NCBI GenBank assembly: GCA_016200265.1
Contig: JACQFE010000026.1
Coordinates: forward strand, 1-64,000
Length of the DNA stretch: 64,000 bases
Direction: 5' to 3'
DNA from: Planctomycetota bacterium
Lineage (GTDB): Bacteria; Planctomycetota; Phycisphaerae; UBA1845
Shown here in pieces: positions 43,611 to 51,908 of the stretch. The notes under the pieces are model-generated. The model made no database searches, was not told the DNA's origin, and worked only from the letters and a program-made list of their open reading frames with translations. Position 1 is the first letter of the stretch. The number at the start of each line of letters is the position of its first letter. A program made the translations under genes and the position numbers.

Positions 43611-43822
43611 ATGGCTCCTCCGAGTGCGGTCTCAATGAGCACCGAATTTGCAGGCGGAGGCCGCCGGCGATGGGCATTGAGCGTTTCATGTTTGGCAGTC
43701 TTCTGGAGCCATGTGCGAAGCTGGCGATGGCGGCAAATCAAGGCGCGTACCACGCCGGCTTGCAGCGGTTTGACGTTTTCGGCGCGGTCACGAGCCATGC
43801 CGTGCGTGAACGTCTTGGGCAC
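43607..43822 (-). CDS. Sigma-factor region 2-like fragment
   Basis: A 71-aa frame (possible GTG start) with RAENVKPLQAGVVRALICR and LRTWLQKTAKHETLNAHRRR, matching ECF sigma region 2 (the AEDVVQ...RAL...WL...A...LN..RR pattern), which binds core polymerase and the -10 element. A stop seven codons upstream removes the start of region 2. It overlaps the region 4-like frame by 4 bases. Confidence 0.45.
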   Translation of the reverse strand: MPKTFTHGMARDRAENVKPLQAGVVRALICRHRQLRTWLQKTAKHETLNAHRRRPPPANSVLIETALGGAI

Positions 43823-43868
43823 GTTCGTGCTCCGGCGCGGCTACGGAGGCGTCCGACCCGAAAGTGCA

Positions 43869-44507
43869 TTATTCTGCACGGTGAACTTCGAAAATCGGTG
43901 GGCCGTCGACGGGTGGTCGGCGATATCGGTATCGAGCCAAGCGAACCACGGCGGCAAGCATCAGTATGGTAGACCCGCAAAGGTAAACTGCGTACGCACG
44001 ATAAGAATCATCGGAGAGCAAAGGCGTTGGAGATTGAACTGTATACATGCAAGCGCCGAGCATGATGAGGCAGACCGTAAGGACCGCTACCACGAAACCG
44101 AAGCCGGTGCGGCCACCGGGATGACGGGCCTTATCGGGGTGCCGGGATTGGAAGACAAGCAGTTCCTCGCCCGCAAGCCTGTTGACCAGCCGTTCAATCT
44201 CGTCGATGCGGCGGATGTGGTCTTCCTTTGAACGAGCGTGCTGCACCGTGGAGAGCAAGAGCCAGAGGAGGGTTACCGGCAGCCCCAATAGAAACGCAAG
44301 CCTCGTTGGGTCGGGCATGGCCGTCATGGCACTGAGCAGCGCCGCCAGGGTTCCGCCGATGGCCGGGATTCGGCGGTCCATGGCGCTGAGGCGATAGGTG
44401 AGCAGGCGATACAGGGCACGGTATTCCTCCAGGAGAATCTGGATTCGACTTTCGAGCGAGAGCGAATTCATTGCACGCGGTGTATCGTTCGGTTGATTTT
44501 TTTCCAT
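43869..44507 (-). CDS. Membrane protein of unknown function, mobile-element associated
   Basis: A 212-aa protein from the ATG at 44507. A helical soluble start (LESRIQILLEEYRALYRLLTYRL) is followed by membrane segments around IPAIGGTLAALLSAM, LAFLLGLPVTLLWLLL, VVAVLTVCLIMLGACMY and AVYLCGSTILMLAAVV. Between the helices a conserved-looking RRIDEIERLVNRLAGEELLV stretch probably forms a cytoplasmic coiled helix. No family name known to me. Confidence 0.65.
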   Translation of the reverse strand: MEKNQPNDTPRAMNSLSLESRIQILLEEYRALYRLLTYRLSAMDRRIPAIGGTLAALLSAMTAMPDPTRLAFLLGLPVTLLWLLLSTVQHARSKEDHIRRIDEIERLVNRLAGEELLVFQSRHPDKARHPGGRTGFGFVVAVLTVCLIMLGACMYTVQSPTPLLSDDSYRAYAVYLCGSTILMLAAVVRLARYRYRRPPVDGPPIFEVHRAE

Positions 44508-44644
44508 TTCGTACTTGACTTGCCGGTTTTTCAGCGTACCAAACCTGTACCTAACCATTGGATGCCTTGGGTGGCCGGGGCGGAGCGTTGGGTGATTGGC
44601 GCGGGGTCGCGCCGGTTTGGTGAAAGCCGGGAAGGCGGTGCGGA

Positions 44645-45346
44645 GTGAATCGGTTGTGCTTGGCATTTGCAGACGGGCATGGATTTGCGTTCGAGGTAAG
44701 TGAAGAGGATGAGGGGAACGGAAACCACGTTCTCGGTTCGTGGTTTCGAATGATGCGGGCAGCGATCAGGCGCGCGTTAGAGGCTGCGTCCGGTACTGCT
44801 GTGGTTCGCTTTGGTCAATTGAAGGAAGCATCGACTTGGGGAACGCCGATGGCGCTGCACGATGGACTCCGTGAAACGCATCCGATCCGTGTGGATGCGG
44901 GTTTCGAGGGGAACCCGGCTGTCGAGGGCGGCGCGTGGCGCCCAAGTGACGGCGGTGATGACGGCCTCGTGCATCTGCGCTTCGCGGCCGGTACAGAAGA
45001 CCTACCGTTGCACGTGCACGAGTTTTCAGATCGATTGCTCGTAGTGACATCGGGGATTGGCTTATTTCACTATTTGCCGGATGCGAGAAACTCGCGCGAG
45101 CTTCGTTCGGTTGTCGTGGACGCTGGCGACGCCGTGCTGTTCACGCGCGGAATCGTTCACACATTCACCGCGCCGCTGAATGATTTGACGTTGTTATCGT
45201 ATCATTCGCCGTTCCTTGAATTGGACGATCAACGGCAGTTTACCATCCCACGAAATTTGCAGACCGGTCGCTACGCGTGGTCTCCAGCGTGCTTGTTGCC
45301 CCGGGGAGAGTACGCCGGCGTCAATAACGTGGCACTTGTGGCATGA
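44645..45346 (+). CDS. Cupin-domain protein
   Basis: A frame of 233 aa; the start is uncertain (GTG at 44645, or ATG near 44750 which trims the N-terminus). Residues ~120-195 form a cupin: LPLHVHEFSDRLLVVTSGIG (motif 1 with metal His and Glu) and GDAVLFTRGIVHTF (motif 2 with His). Such small cupins bind a metal and often serve as sensors or small-molecule enzymes. The neighbours give no substrate. It is transcribed away from the decayed element. Confidence 0.7.
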   Translation: MNRLCLAFADGHGFAFEVSEEDEGNGNHVLGSWFRMMRAAIRRALEAASGTAVVRFGQLKEASTWGTPMALHDGLRETHPIRVDAGFEGNPAVEGGAWRPSDGGDDGLVHLRFAAGTEDLPLHVHEFSDRLLVVTSGIGLFHYLPDARNSRELRSVVVDAGDAVLFTRGIVHTFTAPLNDLTLLSYHSPFLELDDQRQFTIPRNLQTGRYAWSPACLLPRGEYAGVNNVALVA

Positions 45347-45373
45347 CATGGCCGCGTCGGTACGCTAAGGAAC

Positions 45374-46400
45374 ACGTCGTGAGGCTTCGGCCTCATGTCG
45401 TCACGAACGTCAACACGTTTCCGTGACGCCATTCAGATGGGACGCATCACCCGGTAAACCCCGACTTACCATCGGGGCTAAGGGGGCGGACACACAGTCG
45501 TGTGATTGTGTATACCAACCGCCATGATGTTGCCCGTAGAGCTGGATGCTTCGGAAGGAGCTCGTCCAGTTCGACGGAGGCTCGTGAAAGTAATCCTGAG
45601 AATGCTCATGTGTTTTTGGAGTAATCTTCACGTTCTATCCGATTGCATAGTTGACGGGGCGACGGAGACACGTCCTTGACTCAACGCACCGAGCAATGCT
45701 CGGTGATCGCATAGCGATCAGTGCCGCGCTGCGGCACGCGTCGTGTCAAGGATCGTGATCGTCGAAGTGGGTGCAAATCCCATCCAGGGGGTTCGGGCCA
45801 AAGCGCGAACAAGCAATCGCGCAATTCGGGTGAGAGTCCCGTCAGGCTCGTTCAACCTGGCCAGCGTGGGGAGTTCGCAGCGCGGCGACGCGCGCGACCG
45901 GGCCAAAGACCGGCTCGGTGATCCGGCAAAAAACCGGACAATAAATAGCTCAACCACAAAAGGCTCGCAAGGGCTTGCTGGTGAGTCCCATCGGAGACGG
46001 TGCCAAATCGCGAACGATTCATGTCGAAGGGTAAGCGGCTGCTTCTGCGTTCGGACCGCTGAAATCTTGGGTGCCAATATATGACACTCAAGGAAACTGC
46101 GCCGGGCCGGGAGGCTCGGTGTACGACGTGAATCTGCCTGCCGTTGGCGGGCTAGCGACGTGACCGATGGGAAGACGACGATTGCTAATCCGGGAAGCTC
46201 TGTAGCGGCCGGGATGGTACCCGGTGCGCGGCGCTGCGGCTCACCGCAGGTGGTCGGCCGCGTGATTCAAACGCTGCAGAGTGGGAGTGTGGCCTGAGTA
46301 GAAGTTTCCGCGATGCGGGAAGCGGATGCCGCTGCAGGGCAGTGGCGGGCCGTTCGAGCTTGGGGCTGGTAACCCAAAGCGTACGACGACGAAAGGGCTG
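45374..46400. ncRNA. Candidate large structured RNA or structured DNA region
   Basis: No convincing protein gene lies between 45347 and ~46427, but the sequence is unusually rich in strong inverted repeats: TGAGGC-TTCG-GCCTCA near 45380; a bulged 11-bp stem GTCACGAACGT/ACGTTtcCGTGAC near 45400; CCCCGA/TCGGGG near 45460; CACAC/GTGTG near 45491; the cloverleaf at 45674-45751; CCGGG-ATGGTA-CCCGG near 46209; CTGCGG-CTCA-CCGCAG near 46234. GGGTGnnAGTCCC-like segments recur at ~45769, ~45827 and ~45979. The strand is unknown. Alternatives are an ORF-less group II-like intron or remains of an element. Confidence 0.4.
45674..45751. repeat. Perfect 78-nt cloverleaf of four inverted repeats
   Basis: A closing stem CCTTGAC/GTCAAGG (7 bp, 45674-45680 with 45745-45751) encloses three perfect hairpins with 3-nt loops: CACCGAGC-AAT-GCTCGGTG (45687-45705), ATCGC-ATA-GCGAT (45706-45718) and GTGCCGC-GCT-GCGGCAC (45721-45737). 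The loops are too small and the arms too long for tRNA. Confidence 0.75.
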
Positions 46401-46426
46401 ACGGGTTTTTCTGAGGAATCAACCGT

Positions 46427-46732
46427 ATGAATGGCGGCCGCGGTTCGCTTTCGCGGATCGCGGCCCTTGGGAAAGGTGGAATGTGGTCACAGTCGGGCCG
46501 CCGGGGACGGCGGCTCGCCTGTGACGATGGATTGGCGGCGATGCCGTACCTGCGCCTTGTGTATGGCGCGGCATTGCGATGTGGGTTGCGGGTCTGCTTA
46601 TTACTGGGCGGGGCGTACTGTGAATGCAGCACGCAGCACGCCCCGCCGGTTTCGCGAATGGTAGACCCGCATTTGCTGAGGTTCTTGGTGCGGATTGGAG
46701 GTGATGCGAAATGGGTTGGTGGCAAACTGTAA
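46427..46732 (+). CDS. Possible 101-aa protein ahead of the unknown gene pair
   Basis: An ATG with GAGGA nine bases upstream opens a 101-aa basic, Cys-containing frame that overlaps the next gene by 22 bases. No family recognised. It may be part of the structured non-coding stretch instead. Confidence 0.3.
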   Translation: MNGGRGSLSRIAALGKGGMWSQSGRRGRRLACDDGLAAMPYLRLVYGAALRCGLRVCLLLGGAYCECSTQHAPPVSRMVDPHLLRFLVRIGGDAKWVGGKL

Positions 46733-47133
46733 GCGGAGCCGTGATCGGAGATCCGGCGGCGGATTACGTTGATAACCTGATTGCGCAGGGTAAGGTGTAC
46801 GTCGAGCCGGCGGAGCTTCCGCCGGAAGTGCGAAAGCGCCTGATCGCGATTTACGTCGAGGGTCTGGGGCGTGAGCCGACCGACGACGATCTGCAGGCTG
46901 TGCTTGGGTTTTGCCTTCGAGTAACCATTGTGGTTTCTTCTGCAAGAAAGGATTTTGAACCGGCTTTGGGATTGTGCCGTAAACAATCCCGCTTTGTAGT
47001 AGCGGTAAACGTGCCATCGTGTGGCACGAAGTTGTTGGCAGTATGCAGTATCGTTGTGAAGCGACTTCGGTCGAGGGGTTCGTTCAACAGGTGGCCGTGC
47101 AGTACCTTCGGCATGGCTACTGGTTCTACGTAG
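46711..47133 (+). CDS. Small unknown protein of a planctomycete-type two-gene module
   Basis: The ATG at 46711 has a strong GGAGG site. The first ~72 residues (MGWWQTVSGAVIGDPAADYV, GLGREPTDDDLQAVLGFCL) look like a real small protein with a conserved-looking start. After that the frame runs without similarity through the dyad at 47012-47026 and overlaps the next gene, so the natural end may have been lost by a small rearrangement. Function unknown; its position suggests a link with the gene at 47043. Confidence 0.5.
   Translation: MGWWQTVSGAVIGDPAADYVDNLIAQGKVYVEPAELPPEVRKRLIAIYVEGLGREPTDDDLQAVLGFCLRVTIVVSSARKDFEPALGLCRKQSRFVVAVNVPSCGTKLLAVCSIVVKRLRSRGSFNRWPCSTFGMATGST
47012..47026. promoter_or_regulatory. 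TGCCA-N5-TGGCA dyad, copy 1
   Basis: TGCCATCGTGTGGCA, 16 bases before the ATG at 47043. One of four such dyads in 8.5 kb (also 50259, 54213 and 55514). Confidence 0.6.
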
Positions 47134-47654
47134 CCGGAAACGTCCCCACCGGTAAGGATGTACGGGCGATCGACCAGAAGCTGATCGCCAAGTACGGCAT
47201 CAATGCGTCGAGCAAGGAGCGGACTCGCCGGAAGCGCGCCGGACTCGCGAACCTCCATTACGTTCGTCATGATCGATTCTTCCTGCTCATGGCGACGCAC
47301 GGTATTCACCGGTTCTTCGACGATGAAGTCGGTCAGATCCGCGACGCTCGGCGTCAGCCGATCAAGTTCGCGGGGTATTCGATTTCGCATCGCAACGGCC
47401 ACGCTTGCGTGCGAATCGAGCGGCGTGAATACGAACAGTTGAAGGCGTGGTTTCTTGAATTGGCGTGCCGAAGATCCGTCGATGCGCTTGCCGCCGGGTT
47501 CCGCGAGATTCGATTTCAGTGCTACGCGCCGGTTCGGGTTCAATTGCTTCGCGTGTGGCGCAGCGTCAATCATACACGTCGGGCGGCAGGCACCCAGCCC
47601 CTGCTGATCGACTGCGTCCCCTGGCGACGCAAGATCGTCAAGCCATTTGTGTAA
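47043..47654 (+). CDS. Unknown conserved-looking protein
   Basis: The ATG at 47043 gives 203 aa; a GTG eight codons upstream (47019) lies within the dyad. The protein has no signal peptide and is basic: SVEGFVQQVAVQYLRHGYWF, RRKRAGLANLHYVRHDRFFL, LMATHGIHRFFDDEVGQI, KFAGYSISHRNGHACVRIER. I recognise the pattern as a family seen repeatedly in planctomycete genomes but know no function. It lies after a hairpin-rich region and a small linked gene, so it may belong to an undescribed mobile or regulatory module. Confidence 0.65.
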   Translation: MQYRCEATSVEGFVQQVAVQYLRHGYWFYVAGNVPTGKDVRAIDQKLIAKYGINASSKERTRRKRAGLANLHYVRHDRFFLLMATHGIHRFFDDEVGQIRDARRQPIKFAGYSISHRNGHACVRIERREYEQLKAWFLELACRRSVDALAAGFREIRFQCYAPVRVQLLRVWRSVNHTRRAAGTQPLLIDCVPWRRKIVKPFV

Positions 47655-47707
47655 CACAGACAATGGTTACACCCTGATGTTTGACGCCGATAATGGTCAG
47701 CGCCCTA

Positions 47708-47806
47708 TCAAAGCCCGCAGTGCCCGGCGGCGCGCTGCACGTCTTCCAGACTGCAACCGTTGTCCAGGGCGGTGGTGATAAACGTGGCCCGCATGGAGTG
47801 GGCCGA
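47708..47806 (-). pseudogene. Tyrosine integrase fragment
   Basis: Reads AHSMRATFITTALDNGCSLE and DVQRAAGHCGL then stop, the HxxR-to-His segment of a tyrosine recombinase, with nothing matching on either side. The 303-bp gap 47655-47957 holds nothing else recognisable. Confidence 0.65.
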
Positions 47807-47957
47807 GTAATTGTGCGTTCACAAGATGACGCTTTCAAGGAAGGGCATTGAAAGCAGGGCCGCCTGTCGTATGCGAAAAACCTGTGAAGGAACCTCGGAG
47901 GGTGGAGGCAGGCACTTCCGGATTTTGCTCATCCGGGAGTGCCCTGTCCTCGTTCGA

Positions 47958-49685
47958 TCAAACGGCTTCAGCCAAAACGTCGCCTTCGTCATGCTCTGTT
48001 GCGCTCGATTCTTCGTCGATTTGCGAGTCGTTGCCGATGGGCTCCGTTGAGATAGTGGGCGGATCAGGCTCGCTGAATGCGGGCCAACTTTTCGGCTGGG
48101 GAATCGCTCTCCGCGCTTCGGCGAAAATGGCCAGAAAGTCGATGCCAAGAATCTGGCACATTCGCCTTGCGTCATCGGCCTGTGCGGTCACGGTGTGGCC
48201 GCCCTGAATGTTCAGTCGCTTGATCCACACTTGGACCACGGCGAGTAGCGCAGCGGCGGCTTCGTGCGTCGGTTCCGATTGGCGAAGCGAGTCGTATTCC
48301 TTCCATGCCTCACCGCCGTCCACGGAGTCGGCCCGCTTGGTGCTGCCGAATGCGGTCAACAATGCAATGGAGTCGAACACAACCTTCCCGTTTTCGCGAT
48401 TCATCTGCCGTTGACTCCAGGGTGAGACAATCTCCGCGGCCTTCTCCGGCGTGAGTTCGCGAAGCAACGCGTGAACGTGCTTGACGATGTAAGCATCACG
48501 CCGCTTCTGAAGGCGAGCCCGACGCTCGTCGAGCGTCATCGGCACGGCCTTTCCGTTTTCATCACGAGGTCGTTTGCCCCGGCCGTTCGCGGCGGCCCCG
48601 ATCGATTCGCCCATGTCGATGAACACGAGCTTGCCGGCCTTCGGGCCATCGACTTGCATCACCGGGACGGCGTTCGGACTGGCGGCCTTGACGAACTTCG
48701 GAGCGTACATCCGTTTGATGCGTTCGCCGATGGCCTGCTCAACGCCAGGACTGAGCGTGCCCGCGCCGATCTGCACCAGGCGCAGGTTGGGATGGTCGGC
48801 GCGATGTTTGCACTCACAGCCCTGCACGAACGCCACGTACTTGCGATCGAAACACGCCGGATCGAGGCAGCGGTCGTGCTTCGCGGCCTTGCCGTTCCTA
48901 TTCGACTCATCTTCGGGAAACAACATCGGCGTCTGCGACGATCGCTTGGGGCAGTTGGTGCACGAACCCGCTTTGGGGTCCAGCGTCTCATCGCCGGGAT
49001 TCCAAGGCATGGCGCCAAGGGAGTGCAGCGCTCCATCGATCACCCGACGAAGCTCATCGACGGTGGGGAATCCGCGCCCGAAAACGGGCCAGGCGTCGCT
49101 GTCAGCCAGTGCGTTTTGCGTCGCTTCGGGGAGCCGGGCGATCAATTCGAGGTGCGCCGCGGACAGGCGACTCGCTTCCGAGTTGGGCTTCATGATCTCG
49201 GCACGCCAGGCCTTCGACAGTTTCGTCAGTGAAGCGCGCCGGGCGAGATAGCCAACACTCTTGCCGAGCCTTGAAGCGATGGCTTTGAGGTCGTACTCGC
49301 GTTCAAACGCGAGTTGAATGGCCTCAGCCTCTTCGAGCGGATGAAGGTCCTTGCGGAGAAGGTTCTCCGCAATAGTCACGGCTAGCGCTTGTTCGTTGTC
49401 GAGCTTACGCACGACAACGGGCACTTCTTTGAGTCCAGCGAGTTTGGCGGCCCGCCAGCGTCGTTCTCCGGCTCGAATCTCGAAGCGATCCGATTGCGTG
49501 GGATGTTGGCGGACGATGATGGGCTGTAGCAGGCCATCGCTCTTGATGGACTGGGCCAACGAGCGCACAGACGTATCGCTGATCGGCTTACGCCGGTTGT
49601 CCGGCGTGGGCACCAGCTTGTCGATGGGGACGGTCTGAACACGGCTCGCGATCATCTTCGGCAGTTTGCTCTTGGTGGCAGACAT
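47958..49685 (-). CDS. ParB-family partition protein with Cys-rich insertion (plasmid type)
   Basis: The ATG at 49685 has AAGGAGAA upstream and gives 575 aa, much longer than chromosomal ParB (~290). Residues ~20-200 are the ParB/Spo0J core: VDKLVPTPDNRRKP-like start, IKSDGLLQPIIVR, ERRWRAAKLAGLKEVPVVVR, ENLLRKDLHPLEEAEAIQ, LGKSVGYLARRASL (HTH). A Cys-rich segment (CTNCPKRSSQ, CLDPACFDRK) probably binds zinc. The long C-terminal helical part is typical of plasmid and ICE ParB/RepB-like proteins. The ParA-like gene is ~4 kb away at 53080. Confidence 0.88.
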   Translation of the reverse strand: MSATKSKLPKMIASRVQTVPIDKLVPTPDNRRKPISDTSVRSLAQSIKSDGLLQPIIVRQHPTQSDRFEIRAGERRWRAAKLAGLKEVPVVVRKLDNEQALAVTIAENLLRKDLHPLEEAEAIQLAFEREYDLKAIASRLGKSVGYLARRASLTKLSKAWRAEIMKPNSEASRLSAAHLELIARLPEATQNALADSDAWPVFGRGFPTVDELRRVIDGALHSLGAMPWNPGDETLDPKAGSCTNCPKRSSQTPMLFPEDESNRNGKAAKHDRCLDPACFDRKYVAFVQGCECKHRADHPNLRLVQIGAGTLSPGVEQAIGERIKRMYAPKFVKAASPNAVPVMQVDGPKAGKLVFIDMGESIGAAANGRGKRPRDENGKAVPMTLDERRARLQKRRDAYIVKHVHALLRELTPEKAAEIVSPWSQRQMNRENGKVVFDSIALLTAFGSTKRADSVDGGEAWKEYDSLRQSEPTHEAAAALLAVVQVWIKRLNIQGGHTVTAQADDARRMCQILGIDFLAIFAEARRAIPQPKSWPAFSEPDPPTISTEPIGNDSQIDEESSATEHDEGDVLAEAV

Positions 49686-49984
49686 ATCATTCTCCTTGAA
49701 AGGAAACAACAAGATCGCTCTCGGCCAGACGGCCGAATTCGAGCGGCTCCAAATTGGTCATGGTGTTGCGGTCAATCGCGCGCGGCGGCGCGGATCAGAT
49801 TGGCGAGTTGAAAAACCTTCTTCACGTACGACATGGCAGCGTGAAGCGGGTTGCCTACTTCACGGTGCCAGGTCTATTCGTCTACCCCAATCTACTGTTG
49901 TATGGTTGAGAAGTGACGTCATCATGGCATAGGATCGGCTACCAATGCAAACCGGGCGGACGATTCAATGCTCTGCGAAAGGCG

Positions 49985-50248
49985 CTACCATCGCAACGGC
50001 CGGTGGGCGTCCCCTCTTGGAGGCTCGGTACAAGAACCCATCGATCCGGGCCGTATTCGCGTGAGCATCTGCAGCGCCTTGCCGATACCGGCGAGGAAGT
50101 CCGCCTCGTCCCGCCTCTCGGCCAATTCCGACTCGCTGCGCATGCAGTCCAGCATTTCCAGAACGAGAGCCAGGTTCTCGGCAAAGGCGTCATCGAACGG
50201 GTCGGGGTGATTGGGATCGGCAATGTTGATGTATTCTTCGGTAATCAT
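49985..50248 (-). CDS. Small acidic protein of the plasmid-like module
   Basis: An 87-aa frame starting MITEEYINIADPNHPDPFDD, acidic at the N-terminus and helical (NLALVLEMLDCMRSESELAE). A TGCCA dyad (50259-50274) lies 10 bases before the start, and there is no strong ribosome site. No family recognised. The 299-bp gap between it and ParB (49686-49984) holds no gene. Confidence 0.5.
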   Translation of the reverse strand: MITEEYINIADPNHPDPFDDAFAENLALVLEMLDCMRSESELAERRDEADFLAGIGKALQMLTRIRPGSMGSCTEPPRGDAHRPLRW

Positions 50249-50258
50249 GGAACAAGCA

Positions 50259-50274
50259 TGCCACGATCGTGGCA
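50259..50274. promoter_or_regulatory. TGCCA-N6-TGGCA dyad, copy 2
   Basis: TGCCACGATCGTGGCA is a perfect 16-bp palindrome directly before the start of the small gene at 49985-50248. Confidence 0.6.
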
Positions 50275-50334
50275 CTGATGGCAAGTGGGTATTCCCGACC
50301 GGGATGATGACGGTTTCGATCGTTACGTCGCAAT

Positions 50335-50469
50335 TCACCTTCGGCGGGTCAGCAGGAGAATGATCGCGTACAGAAACACGAACCCAGCGGCCAGCCTGGG
50401 ATCGCTTGCCAGCAGCACGCTCAACGCTGGAAAAATCGGTGCGAGGTACATCGGGGAGTTTTCTGCCAT
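50335..50469 (-). CDS. Possible 44-aa membrane peptide
   Basis: The frame from the ATG at 50469 has a hydrophobic stretch interrupted once (LAPIFPALSVLLA, GFVFLYAIILLLT) and a TRRR end. No ribosome site is evident. It could be a small membrane protein of the element. Confidence 0.35.
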   Translation of the reverse strand: MAENSPMYLAPIFPALSVLLASDPRLAAGFVFLYAIILLLTRRR

Positions 50470-50576
50470 ATTTCTGGGGAGAAGTCACGTGCTCCAATTC
50501 AATCGAGCCGTCGCACGGTCGTTGTAGGGAAAGAGAGATCCGGTGGTGGTGGAAAACTCTCTTCCGTTCGATGCCG

Positions 50577-51638
50577 TCACGCCACGAGGGCCATTTCTCG
50601 TGCGGGGACGCGCTCGCTGGCGAGGCTTAGCAACCGCCCGGCCTTCTCATCCGCTTCGGCGCGCTCTCCTGCGTGTGCGAAGCGCGTGGACAACCGCGTC
50701 AGAGCGTCCACGACCGAAAAGATCGTGAATCGCCCCCGCTGCTTGGCGAGCTCCAAGGCTTTTTTGGCAAGTGTCTTGGTGATTCCCTGGCGATCGAGAA
50801 CCTTGAGCACTTCCTCGGAGTTAATGCCAATCGTCGTGCTCATCGCCTTCTTGATCACGTTCACGAAGCCATCGCGCCGCTGATCGCGACGCTCGACCAG
50901 GTCGGCGATCATGTCACGAATCGCATTCAATGATTCGTGCACATTGGCGGTGTGCTTGCGACTGAACTCCGCCACGTCGATCGCATCCCAGACGATGTGA
51001 TTTTGACAGCATGATTGAAACCAAAACGTCTGCACGCCAACCGAACGGCGCCCTACCTCCGAATTATAGAGAAAAAATCCTGGTGCGAAGGCCTCGCCGT
51101 TGATCTCCGCCCAACCCGTGGGATCGATCATAAAGCAGAACATGTCCTGCTCTCCGCAGTAAAGTCCCGTGCCGCCGGTGCTCGCTTCCTGCGGCGGCGT
51201 GAAGTCCACGGCGAACTCCCGCAGCATGGTAAGCAGGTCCACATCCCACAAGCGAGTGTAGGCTACGCCGTGGATGGAGCGGACCGTATTACCATATGTC
51301 AGAAGCTGCACCGGCTTCTCCGACGTGGGCAGCGTTTCGTCCAGCACCCGCCCCGCGGTCTGCGGGGTGAGGCGATTCAAGGTGTCCTTGCTCACTCCGG
51401 CCAATCGGCAGAGCTGAGCGAACGACCAGTCGTTCATCTCGAACGGCCGATCCCCGTTGAAGGAAAGTGTGAATCGTCCTTCTTGCACGCTCGGATGCAG
51501 ATTCTGCGGCGGGTGCCAGTGATCGATGGAATTCTCGCGCCGCTTCTGGCAATGATCCCAAAGGGCCAAGAGCGACGGAAAGCTTTCATCGGCGCCCCGT
51601 CGAAACAGTTCATTGTGCGCATGGGTCAAGTTTTGCAT
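50577..51638 (-). CDS. DUF932 family protein (phage/plasmid-like)
   Basis: A 353-aa protein from an ATG with AGGAGAGA upstream. The start FTLSFNGDRPFEMNDWSFAQ and the DFTPPQEA, TGLYCGEQDMFCFMID and GFFLYNSEVGRRSVGVQTFW segments match DUF932, a family of phage- and plasmid-borne proteins. Its molecular role is unclear (possibly DNA or replication related). It stands alone between the ParB region and the small gene at 51909. Confidence 0.85.
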   Translation of the reverse strand: MQNLTHAHNELFRRGADESFPSLLALWDHCQKRRENSIDHWHPPQNLHPSVQEGRFTLSFNGDRPFEMNDWSFAQLCRLAGVSKDTLNRLTPQTAGRVLDETLPTSEKPVQLLTYGNTVRSIHGVAYTRLWDVDLLTMLREFAVDFTPPQEASTGGTGLYCGEQDMFCFMIDPTGWAEINGEAFAPGFFLYNSEVGRRSVGVQTFWFQSCCQNHIVWDAIDVAEFSRKHTANVHESLNAIRDMIADLVERRDQRRDGFVNVIKKAMSTTIGINSEEVLKVLDRQGITKTLAKKALELAKQRGRFTIFSVVDALTRLSTRFAHAGERAEADEKAGRLLSLASERVPAREMALVA

Positions 51639-51908
51639 GGGTCTCTCCTAATAATGATTTCCTTGAAAAACCAACTACAACCAAAATCACCACCGGTCTC
51701 TCTCGGTCGGCGGCGCGCTTCGCGCGTTCAACCCACCGAGAACACGGTGTCTCCGTCTACCCAGACTCAGTTTTCCAAAGACCATTTCATCTCGGCGCTG
51801 GAATTAGCTTTTGCGCCGAGCGATGTGCCGCCCAATCGTGCGGGCGACTCAAATAAAATCGAGAGGGAGGCATGCTGCTGCTGTTGTAAAAACCTCTCGA
51901 CCAAACTC

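Noticed and set aside
45674-45751. Cloverleaf considered as a tRNA gene
   Set aside because: Loops are only three bases, arms are too long, and there is no T-loop or anticodon loop.
45760-45840. T-arm-like segments (GTGGG-TGCAAAT-CCCAT and CGGG-TGAGAGT-CCCG) considered as tRNA genes
   Set aside because: No matching acceptor stem or anticodon arm could be paired at the right distance.
48471-49232. 253-aa frame opposite the parB-like gene
   Set aside because: Shadow of the ParB frame, no start signals and no family.
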